64,000 nt of DNA from Amycolatopsis roodepoortensis (GTDB lineage: Bacteria; Actinomycetota; Actinomycetes; Mycobacteriales; Pseudonocardiaceae), in the NCBI RefSeq assembly GCF_014873915.1, contig NZ_JADBEJ010000005.1, positions 1,178,001 through 1,242,000 on the forward strand, given 5' to 3'. Of this stretch, positions 32,571 through 47,499 are shown piece after piece. Within the stretch, counting starts at the first letter, position 1. Each line of letters starts with the position of its first letter. Below the pieces are notes generated by a model. The model was given only the letters and a program-made list of their open reading frames with translations, was not told the origin of the DNA and did no database searches. The position numbers and the translations under genes are program-made.

Positions 32571-33803
32571 GTGGATACACGCAACGCCGTTGTGGCGGTA
32601 CTCAAGGAAATCACGTCGGCTGATGTTTTGAAGGAGGTCAATGGTTTGCTGGATACGTTGGAGGACGACGATGCTGTCGCTGCCGCGGTTGCTGCGTCGG
32701 AGGGGATCGCGCGGTTGGAGGCGGTGCGGTTCCGGGCGTTGGCGCAACTGAGCCGTCACCGTGGCGGTGCTGGCAGTGTGGTGCAGGAGGTCGCGCTGGG
32801 GTTGTCTGTTGTGGACGGTCATGCCGTTGGGTTGGTGTCGACGGCGGAGGCGTTGACCACGCGGCTGCCGTGCACGTTGGGGTTGCTGGATCGGGGCAAG
32901 GTGGGTGGCTATGGGGCGATGAAGGTCGCCGCCGCGACCGCGTGGTTGTCCGATGACGATGCGCGTGCGGTGGACGCGGTTTCGGAGGATCGGTTGCCGG
33001 GGCGGAACTCGGAGCAGGTTCGGAAGGCGGCGAATCATGCGGCGATGATGGCCGACCGCGAGGGTGCCGCCCGGCGTGCGGAGCGGCATCGTGCCGGGCG
33101 GCGGTTGTCGATCCGCCACGGTGAGGCCGGGGTGGCGTCGATCGAGGTGGAGGACGGGCCGGTGGAGAAGGTCGCCGCCGCCTACACCCGGATCGATCGT
33201 GAAGCACGCGCTCTCAAGACCGGCGGCGAACCCCGCACCCTGGATCAGCTCCGCGCGGACGTGGCCCTTGATCTGTTGCTGGGTGGGCAGGGCGGGAGTG
33301 AACGGTCTGAGGTGTTCTTGTACATGGACTTGAACACCTATCTGGGGCTGAACGATGACCCTGCCGAACTCGCCGGCCACGGCCATGTTCCGGCCGCCCT
33401 GGCTCGGCATATCGCGTCTGGGGCGGACACGGTGTTGCGGCGGATCGTCACCGATCCGCTCTCCGGGCAGGTGCTGGATTTGGGGCGTGATCGGTATCGG
33501 CCTACTGCGGGGTTGGGGGAGTTCGTGCGGGTGCGGGATCGGGAATGCCGAAGACCCGGTTGCCATCTGGTCGCCCAGGCCTGCGATCTCGACCATGCGG
33601 TGCCGTGGCAGCACGGCGGCCACACCGCTGATACCGAGCTGATCGATCTGTGCCGTCGGGACCACCGGTTGAAGGATGAACCTGGCTGGGTCTACCGGCT
33701 TACCTCTGATGGCACTCTCACCATCACCACACCGACCGGGCAGAGCTACGACAGTGCGCCACCGCCACTGCACGAACCTCGTGCCGAGGAACCACCGTTC
33801 TGA
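32571..33803 (+). CDS. DUF222/HNH endonuclease (13E12-repeat family)
   Basis: 410 residues. A DUF222 region (about 10-300) is followed by an HNH nuclease near the C-terminus: RVRDRECRRPGCHLVAQACD and LDHAVPWQHGGHTADTELID, with LCRRDHRLKD. This is the multi-copy 13E12 family of actinobacteria, often associated with repeats and phage sites. Codon use is unlike the neighbours: many TTG, GTG and GGG codons. The 1.3 kb degenerate tandem array that follows starts four bases after the stop. Both suggest a mobile or recently acquired block. Function of the family is not established. Confidence 0.88.
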   Translation: MDTRNAVVAVLKEITSADVLKEVNGLLDTLEDDDAVAAAVAASEGIARLEAVRFRALAQLSRHRGGAGSVVQEVALGLSVVDGHAVGLVSTAEALTTRLPCTLGLLDRGKVGGYGAMKVAAATAWLSDDDARAVDAVSEDRLPGRNSEQVRKAANHAAMMADREGAARRAERHRAGRRLSIRHGEAGVASIEVEDGPVEKVAAAYTRIDREARALKTGGEPRTLDQLRADVALDLLLGGQGGSERSEVFLYMDLNTYLGLNDDPAELAGHGHVPAALARHIASGADTVLRRIVTDPLSGQVLDLGRDRYRPTAGLGEFVRVRDRECRRPGCHLVAQACDLDHAVPWQHGGHTADTELIDLCRRDHRLKDEPGWVYRLTSDGTLTITTPTGQSYDSAPPPLHEPRAEEPPF

Positions 33804-33806
33804 ACC

Positions 33807-35141
33807 GTCGCCGAAAACCGACCACGGTTGCCCGAGGGGCTGGATTCGTTACCGGAATCTGGCGACAGAACCAACACGGCGCACCCTGCGATGGCCTCTC
33901 ACAGCTTGTGACTGCGCCCGTCGTACAGCTAGCGTCCGCCGCCCCTAGCCGCGCCCGGGCCTGGGGCCATTGCCGAAAGACGGCCACGGAACCAGAGATC
34001 GCGCACACCACGTAATGGCGCCCCATCGCTACGCCCGCTATACAACTATCGTCCGCGCCACTGAGACCGTCGCCGAAAACCGACCACGTCGCCCAGGTTT
34101 GCGATCGTTGCCGAAATTCGGCCACAGAACCAAGCACGGCACACCCTGTAATGGCCTCTCGCAGCTTGCGGCTGTGCCCGTCAGACAGCCAGCGTCCGCC
34201 CCTAGCCGCGTGCCCAATCCTGGGACCATTGCCAGAATCCGACCACGGAACCAGAGACGACGCACCACGTAATGGCGCCCATGACTACACCCGCTATACA
34301 ACTATCGTCCGCGCCACTGAGACCGTCGCCGGAAAACGACCACGTCGCCCAGGTTCGCGATCGCTGCCGGAATCCGACGACAGAACCAACACGGCGCACC
34401 CTGTGATCACCTCTCACAGCTTGCGGCAGCGCCCGTCGTACAGCTAGCGTCCGCCGCCCCTAGCCGCGTGTCCAGGGCTGGGGCCATTGCCGGAATTCGG
34501 CCACGGAACCAAGCACGGCGCACCCCGTGATGGCGCCCCATGACTTACGCCCGCTATACAGCTATCGTCCGCGCCACTGAGACCGTCGCCGAAAACCGAC
34601 CACGTCGCCCAGGTTCGCGATCGTTACCGGAATCCGACGACGGAGCCAAGCACGGCGCACCCCGTGATCACCTATCGCGGCTTGCGGATGTGCCCGTCAG
34701 ACAGCCCGCGTCCGCCGCCCCCCAGCCGCGTACCCAGACCTGGGACCATTGCCAGAATCCGGCCACAGAACCAGAGGAGGCACACCACGTGATGGCGCCT
34801 CATGCCTACGCCCGCTATCGTCCGCACCCCTGAGACCGTCGCCGAAAACCGACCACGTCCCCCAGACCTGGGACCATTGCCGGAATCCGGCGACAGAGCC
34901 AGAGTCGATACACCATGCGGTGGCGTCTCGCGACCTGCGGCCGCGCCCGCGATACACCTAACTTCCGTCGCCGAAAAACGGCCACGGTCTGAAACCTTGC
35001 CAGAATCCGGCCAAAGACCGAAACACCACTCGATGACGTCTCACCCCACACAACCAGCCTCAGCCCGTCGCCGAAAGCCGACCACGCCCCCGAGCACCGC
35101 ACCCCAGAGCAACCACCGTTGCCGAAAACCGGCCACAGCTC
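33807..35141. repeat. Degenerate tandem array, about 259-bp units with 18 copies of a GCCGGAATCCGGCCAC-like motif
   Basis: Units begin with GTCGCCGAAAACCGACCACG at 33807, 34069, 34325, 34585 and 34838 (spacing 253-262). Each unit holds three related motifs of about 24 bases (GTCGCCGAAAACCGACCACG, GTTACCGGAATCCGACGACA, ATTGCCGGAATCCGGCCACG). 18 such motifs can be counted to about 35141. Conserved blocks such as GCTATACAACTATCGTCCGC and CGTCGTACAGCTAGCGTCCG lie between them. Open frames inside are not coding-like. The array directly follows the HNH gene. Confidence 0.85.
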
Positions 35142-35550
35142 GATCGAGACCGCAACACAACCTGTCAGCACACTCGCCAACGCCGCCACACCCCGACCAA
35201 GCGCCCCAAGAACCAACCCCGGCACCCCCGCTCACCGAAACCGACCCACAAAGCCCCAGCCACGACCCACCGGAACATCCGCCGATGAAACCGGCGTGAA
35301 CACCGGATGACACCTCGCCGACCCGGCTACCAAGCCCGACCCCCAGTTGTCCACTTCATCACGTCATCAGCCCCCTCTACTAGGTGTTCCAGGACACTTT
35401 TTGGCGGGTTCCTACAACACCCGGCCCTCGGCATGCGCCACCGGCGACATTCTCGTACCGGCCGGTAAGAGGCAGGCTGTTGGCAGGAACAGAAGACTGT
35501 CCCGCGCGTGATCCGGCGGGGCGGTGTCGCGCACTTGGGAGGCTCAGTCG
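35142..35550. other. Intergenic region upstream of the fused carboxylase
   Basis: About 400 bp. After the end of the array, the first part is a low-complexity Pro/Thr/Ala-coding-like CCA-rich stretch without a supported ORF. The second part (35380-35550) is AT-richer and holds the carboxylase promoter region and a 12-bp palindrome at 35456-35467. Confidence 0.5.
35456..35467. promoter_or_regulatory. Palindrome upstream of the carboxylase
   Basis: TACCGGCCGGTA is a perfect 12-bp inverted repeat 84 bp before the carboxylase start. It could be an operator for a regulator of acyl-CoA metabolism; no regulator gene is adjacent, so this is only a candidate. Confidence 0.35.
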
Positions 35551-41040
<5,490 letters not shown>

Positions 41041-41052
41041 CGCTCACCCGCG

Positions 41053-41099
41053 ATGAAGGGGCCTTTCCTAGCGAAATTCGCTGGGAAAGGCCCCTTCAT
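41053..41099. terminator. 47-base hairpin between convergent genes
   Basis: Arms starting ATGAAGGGGCCTTTCC pair almost perfectly with the downstream copy; the hairpin is AT-tipped. It ends the carboxylase transcript and, from the other side, the DUF151 transcript. Confidence 0.85.
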
Positions 41100-41100
41100 C

Positions 41101-41646
41101 TCACGGGCGGGAGGGCGGATCGGGCGGCAGCTCTCCGAAGTCCTCCGGCGCGATCTTGTCCAGAGCCTCCCGGAACTCCTCGACCGCCCGTTCCTGCGCG
41201 ACCGGATCCGACGGCACCGCGGGCAGTTCCGCGTCCGGCCCGGAACCGACGATCTCGACCCGCACGGAGGCGACCTCCAGTACCGCGTCGGCCACCTCGA
41301 TCCCGACCCCGGCGCGCAAGCCGATGGCGACCGCGTCGCTCGGCCGCGCCGAGACGCGGATACCGGAATCGAGCACCAGGTCGGCGAAGAAGATGCCGTC
41401 CCGCAGTGCGGTGACCTGCACGCCGGTGACCCGGTGCCCGAACGACTCGACCACCTGGCCGATCAGTTCGATCGTGCCCGGCCGCGGCAGCCGGATCTGC
41501 TCCTGCGCGAGCGCCACCGCGCTCGCTTCGGGGCCGCCGATCGTGATCGCCAGCCAGCGGCGTTCGCCCTCCCGCTCCCGCAGCAACATCACCGGTGCCG
41601 CTTCCGGGGCCAGGACTGCCATCCCTTCGACATCCATGGGGATCAT
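41101..41646 (-). CDS. Bifunctional nuclease family protein (DUF151)
   Basis: 181 residues. The DUF151 core is clear: MLLREREGERRWLAITIGGP, EASAVALAQEQIRLPRPGTI, HRVTGVQVTALRDGIFFADL and VSARPSDAVAIGLRAGVGIE. Plant and bacterial relatives have nuclease activity; the physiological role in actinobacteria is unknown. A 45-residue acidic, Pro-rich tail follows the domain. ATG at 41646. It lies 23 bp downstream of the cytochrome oxidase gene on the same strand, so the two may share a transcript. Confidence 0.87.
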   Translation of the reverse strand: MIPMDVEGMAVLAPEAAPVMLLREREGERRWLAITIGGPEASAVALAQEQIRLPRPGTIELIGQVVESFGHRVTGVQVTALRDGIFFADLVLDSGIRVSARPSDAVAIGLRAGVGIEVADAVLEVASVRVEIVGSGPDAELPAVPSDPVAQERAVEEFREALDKIAPEDFGELPPDPPSRP

Positions 41647-41669
41647 GCGCGGTACCTCATTCCCTCGCC

Positions 41670-43427
41670 TCAGGCGGTGTCGTCGTCCTTCAGTGCCTTG
41701 TCCGCCACCACTTCCGACGGGGTGGCCTGGTCTCGGCGCTGGAACGGGGTCGTATGCCCCTCGGCGCGCAGCCTCGGGATCATGTGGGGGTAGTGGAGTT
41801 CGAACGCCGGGCGTTCGGATCGGATCCTCGGGAGATCGAGGAAGTTGTGCCGGGGTGGCGGACACGTCGTCGCCCATTCCAGGGAATTCCCGTGTCCCCA
41901 TGGATCGTCCACCTCGACGACCTCCCCGAACCGGTAGCTGCGGACGACGTTCCACAGGAATGGCAGCACCGAAGCGCCGAGCAGGAAGGAACCGATCGTG
42001 GAGATCGTGTGCAGCAAGGTGAAACCGTCGGTGCTCAGGTAGTCGGCGTAGCGGCGCGGCATTCCTTCGTTGCCGAGCCAGTGCTGTACGAGGAACGTCG
42101 TGTGGAAGCCGATGAACGTGGTCCAGAAATGGAGCTTCGCGAGCCGCTCGTCGAGCATCCGCCCGGTCATCTTGGGGAACCAGAAGTAGATCCCGGCGAA
42201 GGTGGCGAACACGATGGTGCCGAACAGCACGTAGTGGAAATGCGCCACCACGAAGTAGCTGTCGTGGATGTGGAAGTCCAGCGGCGGCGCGGCCAGGATG
42301 ATCCCGGTCAGCCCGCCGAGCAGGAACGTCACCATGAACCCGATCGACCACAGCATCGGCGACTCGAAGGTGAGCTGCCCCTTCCACATGGTGCCGATCC
42401 AGTTGAAGAACTTGATCCCGGTCGGCACCGCGATGAGGAAGGTCATGATGGAGAAGAACGGCAACAGCACCGCGCCGGTGGCGAACATGTGGTGCGCCCA
42501 CACGGCGAAGGACAGGGCGGTGATCGCGATCGTCGCGAACACCATGAGCTTGTAGCCGAAGAGCGGTTTCCGGCTGAACACCGGGACGATCTCGGTGATG
42601 ATGCCGAAATACGGCAACGCGACGATGTACACCTCGGGATGGCCGAAGAACCAGAACAGGTGCTGGAACAGGATCGCCCCGCCGTTGGCCGGATCGAACA
42701 CGTGCGCGCCGAGGCGCCGGTCGGCCATCAGCCCGAACAGGGCCGCGGTGAGGATCGGGAAGACCGCCAGGATCAGGATCGTGGTGAACAGGATGTTCCA
42801 GGTGAACAGCGGCAACCGCCACATGGTCATCCCGGGCGCGCGCAGGCAGAGGATCGTGGTGACCATGTTGACCGCGCCGAGGATCGTCCCGAGCCCGGAG
42901 ACGATCAGGCCCATGATCACCAGGTCGGCGCCGACGCCCGGGGTGTGCGCGGCGTTGGACAGCGGCGTGTACATCGTCCACCCGAAGTCGGGCGCCCCGC
43001 TCGGCGTGAGGAACGCGCTGAGCGTCATCAGCCCGCCGAAGAGATACAGCCAGTAGGAGAACGCGTTCAGCCGCGGGAAGGCCACGTCCGGTGACCCGAT
43101 CTGCAGCGGCAGGATGTAGTTGGCGAAGGCGAAGAGATTCGGTGTCGCGTACAGCAGCAGCATGATGAGGCCGTGCATGGTGAACAGCTGGTTGTACTGC
43201 TCCTGCGAGAGGAACTGCATCCCCGGCCTGCCCAGTTCGCCGCGCATCAGCAGCGCCATGAACCCGCCGATGAGGAAGAACGCGAACGAGGTGCTCAGGT
43301 AGAGCACGCCGATCGTCTTGTGGTCGGTGGTGCGGACGATGTTGAGGAACACGCTGCCCTTGGGCGCCCGGCGCCGCCCGCCGAAACGGACGGCCTCCGG
43401 GCGGGGCGAGGTCTTCACCGCGGTCAT
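41670..43427 (-). CDS. ctaD: Cytochrome c oxidase subunit I (aa3 type)
   Basis: 585 residues with twelve membrane helices. The metal ligands are visible: heme a His in FTMHGLIMLLLYATPN, the CuB His-Tyr pair in FFGHPEVYIVALPYFG, the two-His pair WAHHMFATG, and the heme a3/a His pair in HDSYFVVAHFHYVLFG. Proton-channel residues also lie in the segment ending NAFSYWLYLFGG. The ATG at 43427 has GGGAG just upstream. No other oxidase subunit is adjacent; in actinomycetes ctaD is often separate from ctaC/E. It reduces oxygen in the inner membrane. Confidence 0.95.
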   Translation of the reverse strand: MTAVKTSPRPEAVRFGGRRRAPKGSVFLNIVRTTDHKTIGVLYLSTSFAFFLIGGFMALLMRGELGRPGMQFLSQEQYNQLFTMHGLIMLLLYATPNLFAFANYILPLQIGSPDVAFPRLNAFSYWLYLFGGLMTLSAFLTPSGAPDFGWTMYTPLSNAAHTPGVGADLVIMGLIVSGLGTILGAVNMVTTILCLRAPGMTMWRLPLFTWNILFTTILILAVFPILTAALFGLMADRRLGAHVFDPANGGAILFQHLFWFFGHPEVYIVALPYFGIITEIVPVFSRKPLFGYKLMVFATIAITALSFAVWAHHMFATGAVLLPFFSIMTFLIAVPTGIKFFNWIGTMWKGQLTFESPMLWSIGFMVTFLLGGLTGIILAAPPLDFHIHDSYFVVAHFHYVLFGTIVFATFAGIYFWFPKMTGRMLDERLAKLHFWTTFIGFHTTFLVQHWLGNEGMPRRYADYLSTDGFTLLHTISTIGSFLLGASVLPFLWNVVRSYRFGEVVEVDDPWGHGNSLEWATTCPPPRHNFLDLPRIRSERPAFELHYPHMIPRLRAEGHTTPFQRRDQATPSEVVADKALKDDDTA

Positions 43428-43508
43428 GGCGACTCCCAGCACGAGGACGCACCTTCTGAAGGCTGGTACCCCTCCAGGAGAGTCCCTACACGCGGGCTTT
43501 TCAAGAGG

Positions 43509-44651
43509 CTAGCCGAGTAGCTTCTCCAGGTGGTCCGCCGCCGCGGCGGCCCCGCCCGCCGACCGGAACGAGGCACCCACCTTTTCCGCGGCCGACCGGT
43601 ACCCCGGATCGTCCAGCACCCTGGTCACCGCGGCCGCGATCCGGTCCGGTGCCACGCGGCCGGACCGCAGCCGGACGCCGGCGCCCGCGTCGACGACCTG
43701 CCCGGCGACGATCGGCTGGTCGTCCCGGATCGGCGCGATCACGAGCGGCACCCCGTGCCACAGGCTTTCGCAGACGGTGTCGTACCCGCCGTGGCAGACC
43801 ACGGCGTCCACGTGTGCCAGAAGCGCCATCCGGGGCACGTGGGGCACCACGAGCACCTTGTCCCCCACCGGCCCCACGGCGCCGCCGGGGTCGGCGATGA
43901 CGGTCTGGATCCCGCCGATCCGGGAGAGCCCGCGTGCCGCCGAGCGGAGGAAGTCTCCGGCGGCGTCGGCGTCGGTGGTCCCGAGGGTGACGAACACGGT
44001 CGGCACCGCCGGGTCGAGCCGGTCCCACGGGAAGTCGCAGGTGGGCGCTCGGCCGCCGATGGCCGGGCCGACCAGCCGGACCTGGTGCGGCAGCGTGGCC
44101 GGGCCGAGCAGTTCGCGGGTGGTGAAGGCGAGCACGCCGTGCGGGGACATCCTCGGGTCGGCGGGCCCGCCGTCGATCCGCGTGCGCAGCGCGTCGAGCA
44201 GTTCGTCGAGCCGGGCCGCTGCCTTCGGCATCCCGGCCAGGGGATCGACGAGTTCCGCGGACGTCGTCGCGGAGGTGACCCACGGCAGGCCGAGCCCGTC
44301 GGCGACGAGGCCGCCCGCGACGGCCTGCCGGTCGGCGACCACGACCTGCGGGCGGAACCGGCCGATCGCGGCGCGGACGCCGGGCGCCATCGCCTCGGCC
44401 AGCGGGATCAGGAACTCCTCCCACCGGAGCCGGTACGCCGCCGGTGCCTCGATGCTCGCGTCGCGTTCGGGCGGGCGGCGCGGGACGGCGCACGGGAACA
44501 CGTCGGCGCCGTCGCCGGCGAGCCGCCGGATGATCTCCGGCCGTCCCGCCCAGGCGACCTGGTGACCGCGCGCGGTGAGGGCGGCCGTGACCCCGACAGC
44601 GGGGTTCACGTGCCCGGTCAGCGGCGGCACGACGAAGAGGTATCTGCCCAC
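43509..44651 (-). CDS. GT1-family glycosyltransferase (macrolide/UGT type)
   Basis: 380 residues. The N-terminal acceptor half begins YLFVVPPLTGHVNPAVGVTA. The C-terminal donor half has the family signature: TVFVTLGTTDADAAGDFLRS, VLVVPHVPRMALLAHVDAVV, CHGGYDTVCESLWHGVPLVI (the PSPG-like HGG...E block) and DDQPIVAGQVVDAGAGVRLR. GT1 enzymes of this group add sugars to lipids, macrolides or other natural products. It lies 25 bp downstream of the synthase-like gene and is probably its operon partner, so the product of that pathway may be glycosylated. Confidence 0.9.
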   Translation of the reverse strand: MGRYLFVVPPLTGHVNPAVGVTAALTARGHQVAWAGRPEIIRRLAGDGADVFPCAVPRRPPERDASIEAPAAYRLRWEEFLIPLAEAMAPGVRAAIGRFRPQVVVADRQAVAGGLVADGLGLPWVTSATTSAELVDPLAGMPKAAARLDELLDALRTRIDGGPADPRMSPHGVLAFTTRELLGPATLPHQVRLVGPAIGGRAPTCDFPWDRLDPAVPTVFVTLGTTDADAAGDFLRSAARGLSRIGGIQTVIADPGGAVGPVGDKVLVVPHVPRMALLAHVDAVVCHGGYDTVCESLWHGVPLVIAPIRDDQPIVAGQVVDAGAGVRLRSGRVAPDRIAAAVTRVLDDPGYRSAAEKVGASFRSAGGAAAAADHLEKLLG

Positions 44652-44676
44652 TCAGGCCGCCGTTTCGCACGGGTGT

Positions 44677-47496
44677 TCAGTGGTCATCGTTCTCCGTCCA
44701 AGCCACGACGTAATCCTTCGCCGGGGTGGTGATCGTGGTGTGCCACACCGGATACCGGGTACCGCTCACCGCCACGGTGAGCCGCCCGTCGTCCACGCCG
44801 ACGACGGTGAAACCGCGCGGGCCGGCGCGGAGCCGTTTCGCGACGGCCTCCTTCGCGGCCCGGAATCTGGTGGACCACAAGGCTTCCGGTTCACCGAGCA
44901 GTGCTCGTTCCACCTCGCCGAGGGCGGCGCTCGTGCGGTCTTCGACAGCTTCGACGTCGATGCCGCACGGCCCTCGGCGGGCGATGGCGACGCCGAGCGC
45001 GTCCCGGTGGGCGATCGAGACGGTGAGCTCCGGCAGCGTCCTTCCGTAGGCGCCCGAAACTTCCGGTGCTCCCGAGGAGTCGTTGCCGACGCGGAGCTCG
45101 GCGGGGAAGATGTCGCCCGCACCGTCCGTCCACAAGAGACGGCGGACGGCGTCCTTCGCCGCGATGCGGCCGAGCAGCCAGCCCCGTCTCCGGGGCGGCG
45201 GCTGGTCGGCGTAGGCCTGTCTTTCCTCACCGGCCAGCACGTTCCGCATGATCAGCTCGCGCGTCGCCGGATCCGGCCACTGCTCGCGGACCAGCGCCCA
45301 GCCGCCGGGCCGTTCTTCCGACAGCGTGGCGCGTTCGGGCCGTCGGTCCATCGCCCGGATCACCGGATTGCTGTCGAAGCGGCGATCGCGCCAGCCCTCG
45401 ATCTCGGCCCAGACCCGGCCGCCGCCACGGATCAGCTGGACGTCGGCTTCGAGTTCCGCGTCGGTCACCGACACGACGTGGACGACGCAGTCGACCCGGT
45501 CGCCGGGTAACGGATGCTCGCCGTAGAACCGGATCCGCCGCATCCCCACCGGGAACACCGTGGTGCGGGCGGGCAGCCGCGACATGATCCAGTACCCGAG
45601 CAGCTGCCCGGCGTTGTCCAGCAGCGCCCCCGGCGCCTCCGGGGTCCGCAGCACGCCGCGCACGTGCCGGTCCCCCACCGCGACCAGTTCCTCGACGCCC
45701 TGGAACTTCGGCCCGTGGAACATCCAGCGATCGGTGTACAGCTGCTCGGCGCGCAGGTCCGGGGTCCGTTCCCGTTCGGCCGGGAAGGTCCAGGCCCCGG
45801 GTGGATCGGCCGGGAACCCGGCGTCCAGGTCGATGACGGCCCTGGAGTAATCGCCCAGGCAAACGCCGACCCGGGAGGCGCCTTGCGGCACCACGGTCAC
45901 CGGGACGTCCAGCGCGGGGATCGCGGCGATCCACTGGTTCAGCCGGACGTCCTCCAGCGCCACCGCGCGCCTGCCCGGCGCGGCCTGTTCGGCGAAGTCC
46001 GTCAGGTGCCCGATCACCGTGGTGGCGGGCACGACCGGCCACGAGTCGGCGGGATCCGCGCCGGGCGGCTGCTTGAAGAAGCAGTGGTCGAGCAGATAAG
46101 GCATCGTCTCGACGGAGACGCGGAGTTCGGTGCGCAACGGCCGCGCCCGGGGCGCCGACCTGGCGGCGAACGGTTCGGCCGCCAGGCCGGCGGTGTCGGC
46201 CGGCAACCCGGAGAATCCGGCTGCCAGCGGGTCCCGTTGTCCGATCCGGTCCAAAGTGGACGAATTGACCCCCGGCGGCCGGAAGCCGCGCCGGGCACCC
46301 TCGTCGAGCGACACCAGCCCGCCGCCGAGGTCCAGCCGGATCGTCCTGCCGCGGTTCACTCCGCCTTGGCCCGGCAGGAGTTCGAACGCCGGATCGGCAC
46401 CGTCGGCCCACAACGCCGTCACCACCCGCAGCAGTTGCGGGAGCCCGGGCCGGTGCGCGGAATGCGCGGCGACGACGAGATGTTCGCGGTCGTGCAGGGT
46501 GTTCCCGATCAGCGACCCGAGCTGTCCCGCGCCCGTCTGCACGAACGCGCGGAAGCCCGCCGCGTACATGTTCTCGACGAGGACACGGAACCGTACCGGC
46601 TCCAGCAGATGCCGCACGAACAGTTCCCGCACGTCGCTGTCCGAGGTCGGGTAGTGCCGCCCTGTCGTGGCCGACCAGACGGGAAGTTTCGCCGGGTGCG
46701 ACGTACAGCGCTCGGCCGCCTCACGGATCGGGCCGAGATACGGCTCGATCATCGGGCTGTGGAAACCGGACCGGAACGGCAGCACCTGCGAGATCACGCC
46801 GTCGGCGCGGAATCCGCGCACGAATTCCTCGACGGCCTCCGCCGGCCCGCAGATCATCGACTGGTTCGGCGCGTTGTCGTGCGAAAGGACCACTTCAGAC
46901 TGTCCTTCGAGGACTTCGAGAACCGCCGACGACGAAGCGCCGATCACCGCGAAGACCAGCCCCGGCACCTTGAGCGCGCCGGGATCGCAGCCCGCCAGGA
47001 ACGAGTCGGCCTCCGCGCCGGAGTGGATCCCGGCGACGGCCATGGCGGTCCACTCCCCCAGGCAGTGCCCGGCGAGCGCGTCCGGGGCCACGCGCAGGAC
47101 GCGTAACGCCTTGTCGAGAAGCCTGCCCAGCTGGAACACGCCCTTGCCGTACCTGCCGGCGTCGACGCCGAAATGCCGGGCGACGTCCTCGGCGTGCGGC
47201 TCGGACTCGTTCTCCAGCCCGGGGAAGACGAACGCGAGCTTGCCGCCGCCCGCGCCGAGCAGCGGTTCCGGGACGAACCAGAGATCGTTGCGGCCGCGCC
47301 AGGGTCTGCCCTTCGCGACCACCTTCCTGGCCAGGTTCAGCCGTTTGGGTGTCGGGTCGACGAGGCCGAGCCGGACCCGGCCGCGGCCGGTGTCACTCTC
47401 GGCCAGGACGTCGTCGTGATCGAGCAGGCAGCCCATCTCGGCGACGGTCGGCGCCGAGAGCCGCAGGACACGTTCGGGCTCGGAGACCTCGGCCAC
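44677..47496 (-). CDS. AT-dehydratase-phosphopantetheinyl transferase multidomain protein
   Basis: 939 residues. About 85-370: acyltransferase, with LAFVFPGL near the start, FRSGFHSPMIEPYL as His motif, and AGHCLGEWTA as nucleophile elbow; the nucleophile is Cys145, where most ATs have Ser. About 450-730: a hotdog dehydratase-like region (YLLDHCFFKQPPG, TDRWMFHGPKFQGVEELVAV, LLDNAGQLLGYWIMS). About 790-939: a 4'-phosphopantetheinyl transferase (LTVSIAHRDALGVAIA, GIDVEAVEDR, RFRAAKEAVAKRL). Together this resembles parts of enediyne/PUFA-type iterative synthases. It follows the KR protein by 3 bp. No ketosynthase is present. Confidence 0.83.
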   Translation of the reverse strand: MAEVSEPERVLRLSAPTVAEMGCLLDHDDVLAESDTGRGRVRLGLVDPTPKRLNLARKVVAKGRPWRGRNDLWFVPEPLLGAGGGKLAFVFPGLENESEPHAEDVARHFGVDAGRYGKGVFQLGRLLDKALRVLRVAPDALAGHCLGEWTAMAVAGIHSGAEADSFLAGCDPGALKVPGLVFAVIGASSSAVLEVLEGQSEVVLSHDNAPNQSMICGPAEAVEEFVRGFRADGVISQVLPFRSGFHSPMIEPYLGPIREAAERCTSHPAKLPVWSATTGRHYPTSDSDVRELFVRHLLEPVRFRVLVENMYAAGFRAFVQTGAGQLGSLIGNTLHDREHLVVAAHSAHRPGLPQLLRVVTALWADGADPAFELLPGQGGVNRGRTIRLDLGGGLVSLDEGARRGFRPPGVNSSTLDRIGQRDPLAAGFSGLPADTAGLAAEPFAARSAPRARPLRTELRVSVETMPYLLDHCFFKQPPGADPADSWPVVPATTVIGHLTDFAEQAAPGRRAVALEDVRLNQWIAAIPALDVPVTVVPQGASRVGVCLGDYSRAVIDLDAGFPADPPGAWTFPAERERTPDLRAEQLYTDRWMFHGPKFQGVEELVAVGDRHVRGVLRTPEAPGALLDNAGQLLGYWIMSRLPARTTVFPVGMRRIRFYGEHPLPGDRVDCVVHVVSVTDAELEADVQLIRGGGRVWAEIEGWRDRRFDSNPVIRAMDRRPERATLSEERPGGWALVREQWPDPATRELIMRNVLAGEERQAYADQPPPRRRGWLLGRIAAKDAVRRLLWTDGAGDIFPAELRVGNDSSGAPEVSGAYGRTLPELTVSIAHRDALGVAIARRGPCGIDVEAVEDRTSAALGEVERALLGEPEALWSTRFRAAKEAVAKRLRAGPRGFTVVGVDDGRLTVAVSGTRYPVWHTTITTPAKDYVVAWTENDDH

Positions 47497-47499
47497 CCG

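Noticed and set aside
33807..35141. CRISPR array
   Set aside because: Repeats are degenerate, the 'spacers' themselves repeat between units, and no cas gene is present.
33970..35299. Several ORFs of 60-165 codons inside the repeat array
   Set aside because: They follow the repeat period on both strands, start and stop at random points in the units and have no ribosome binding sites.
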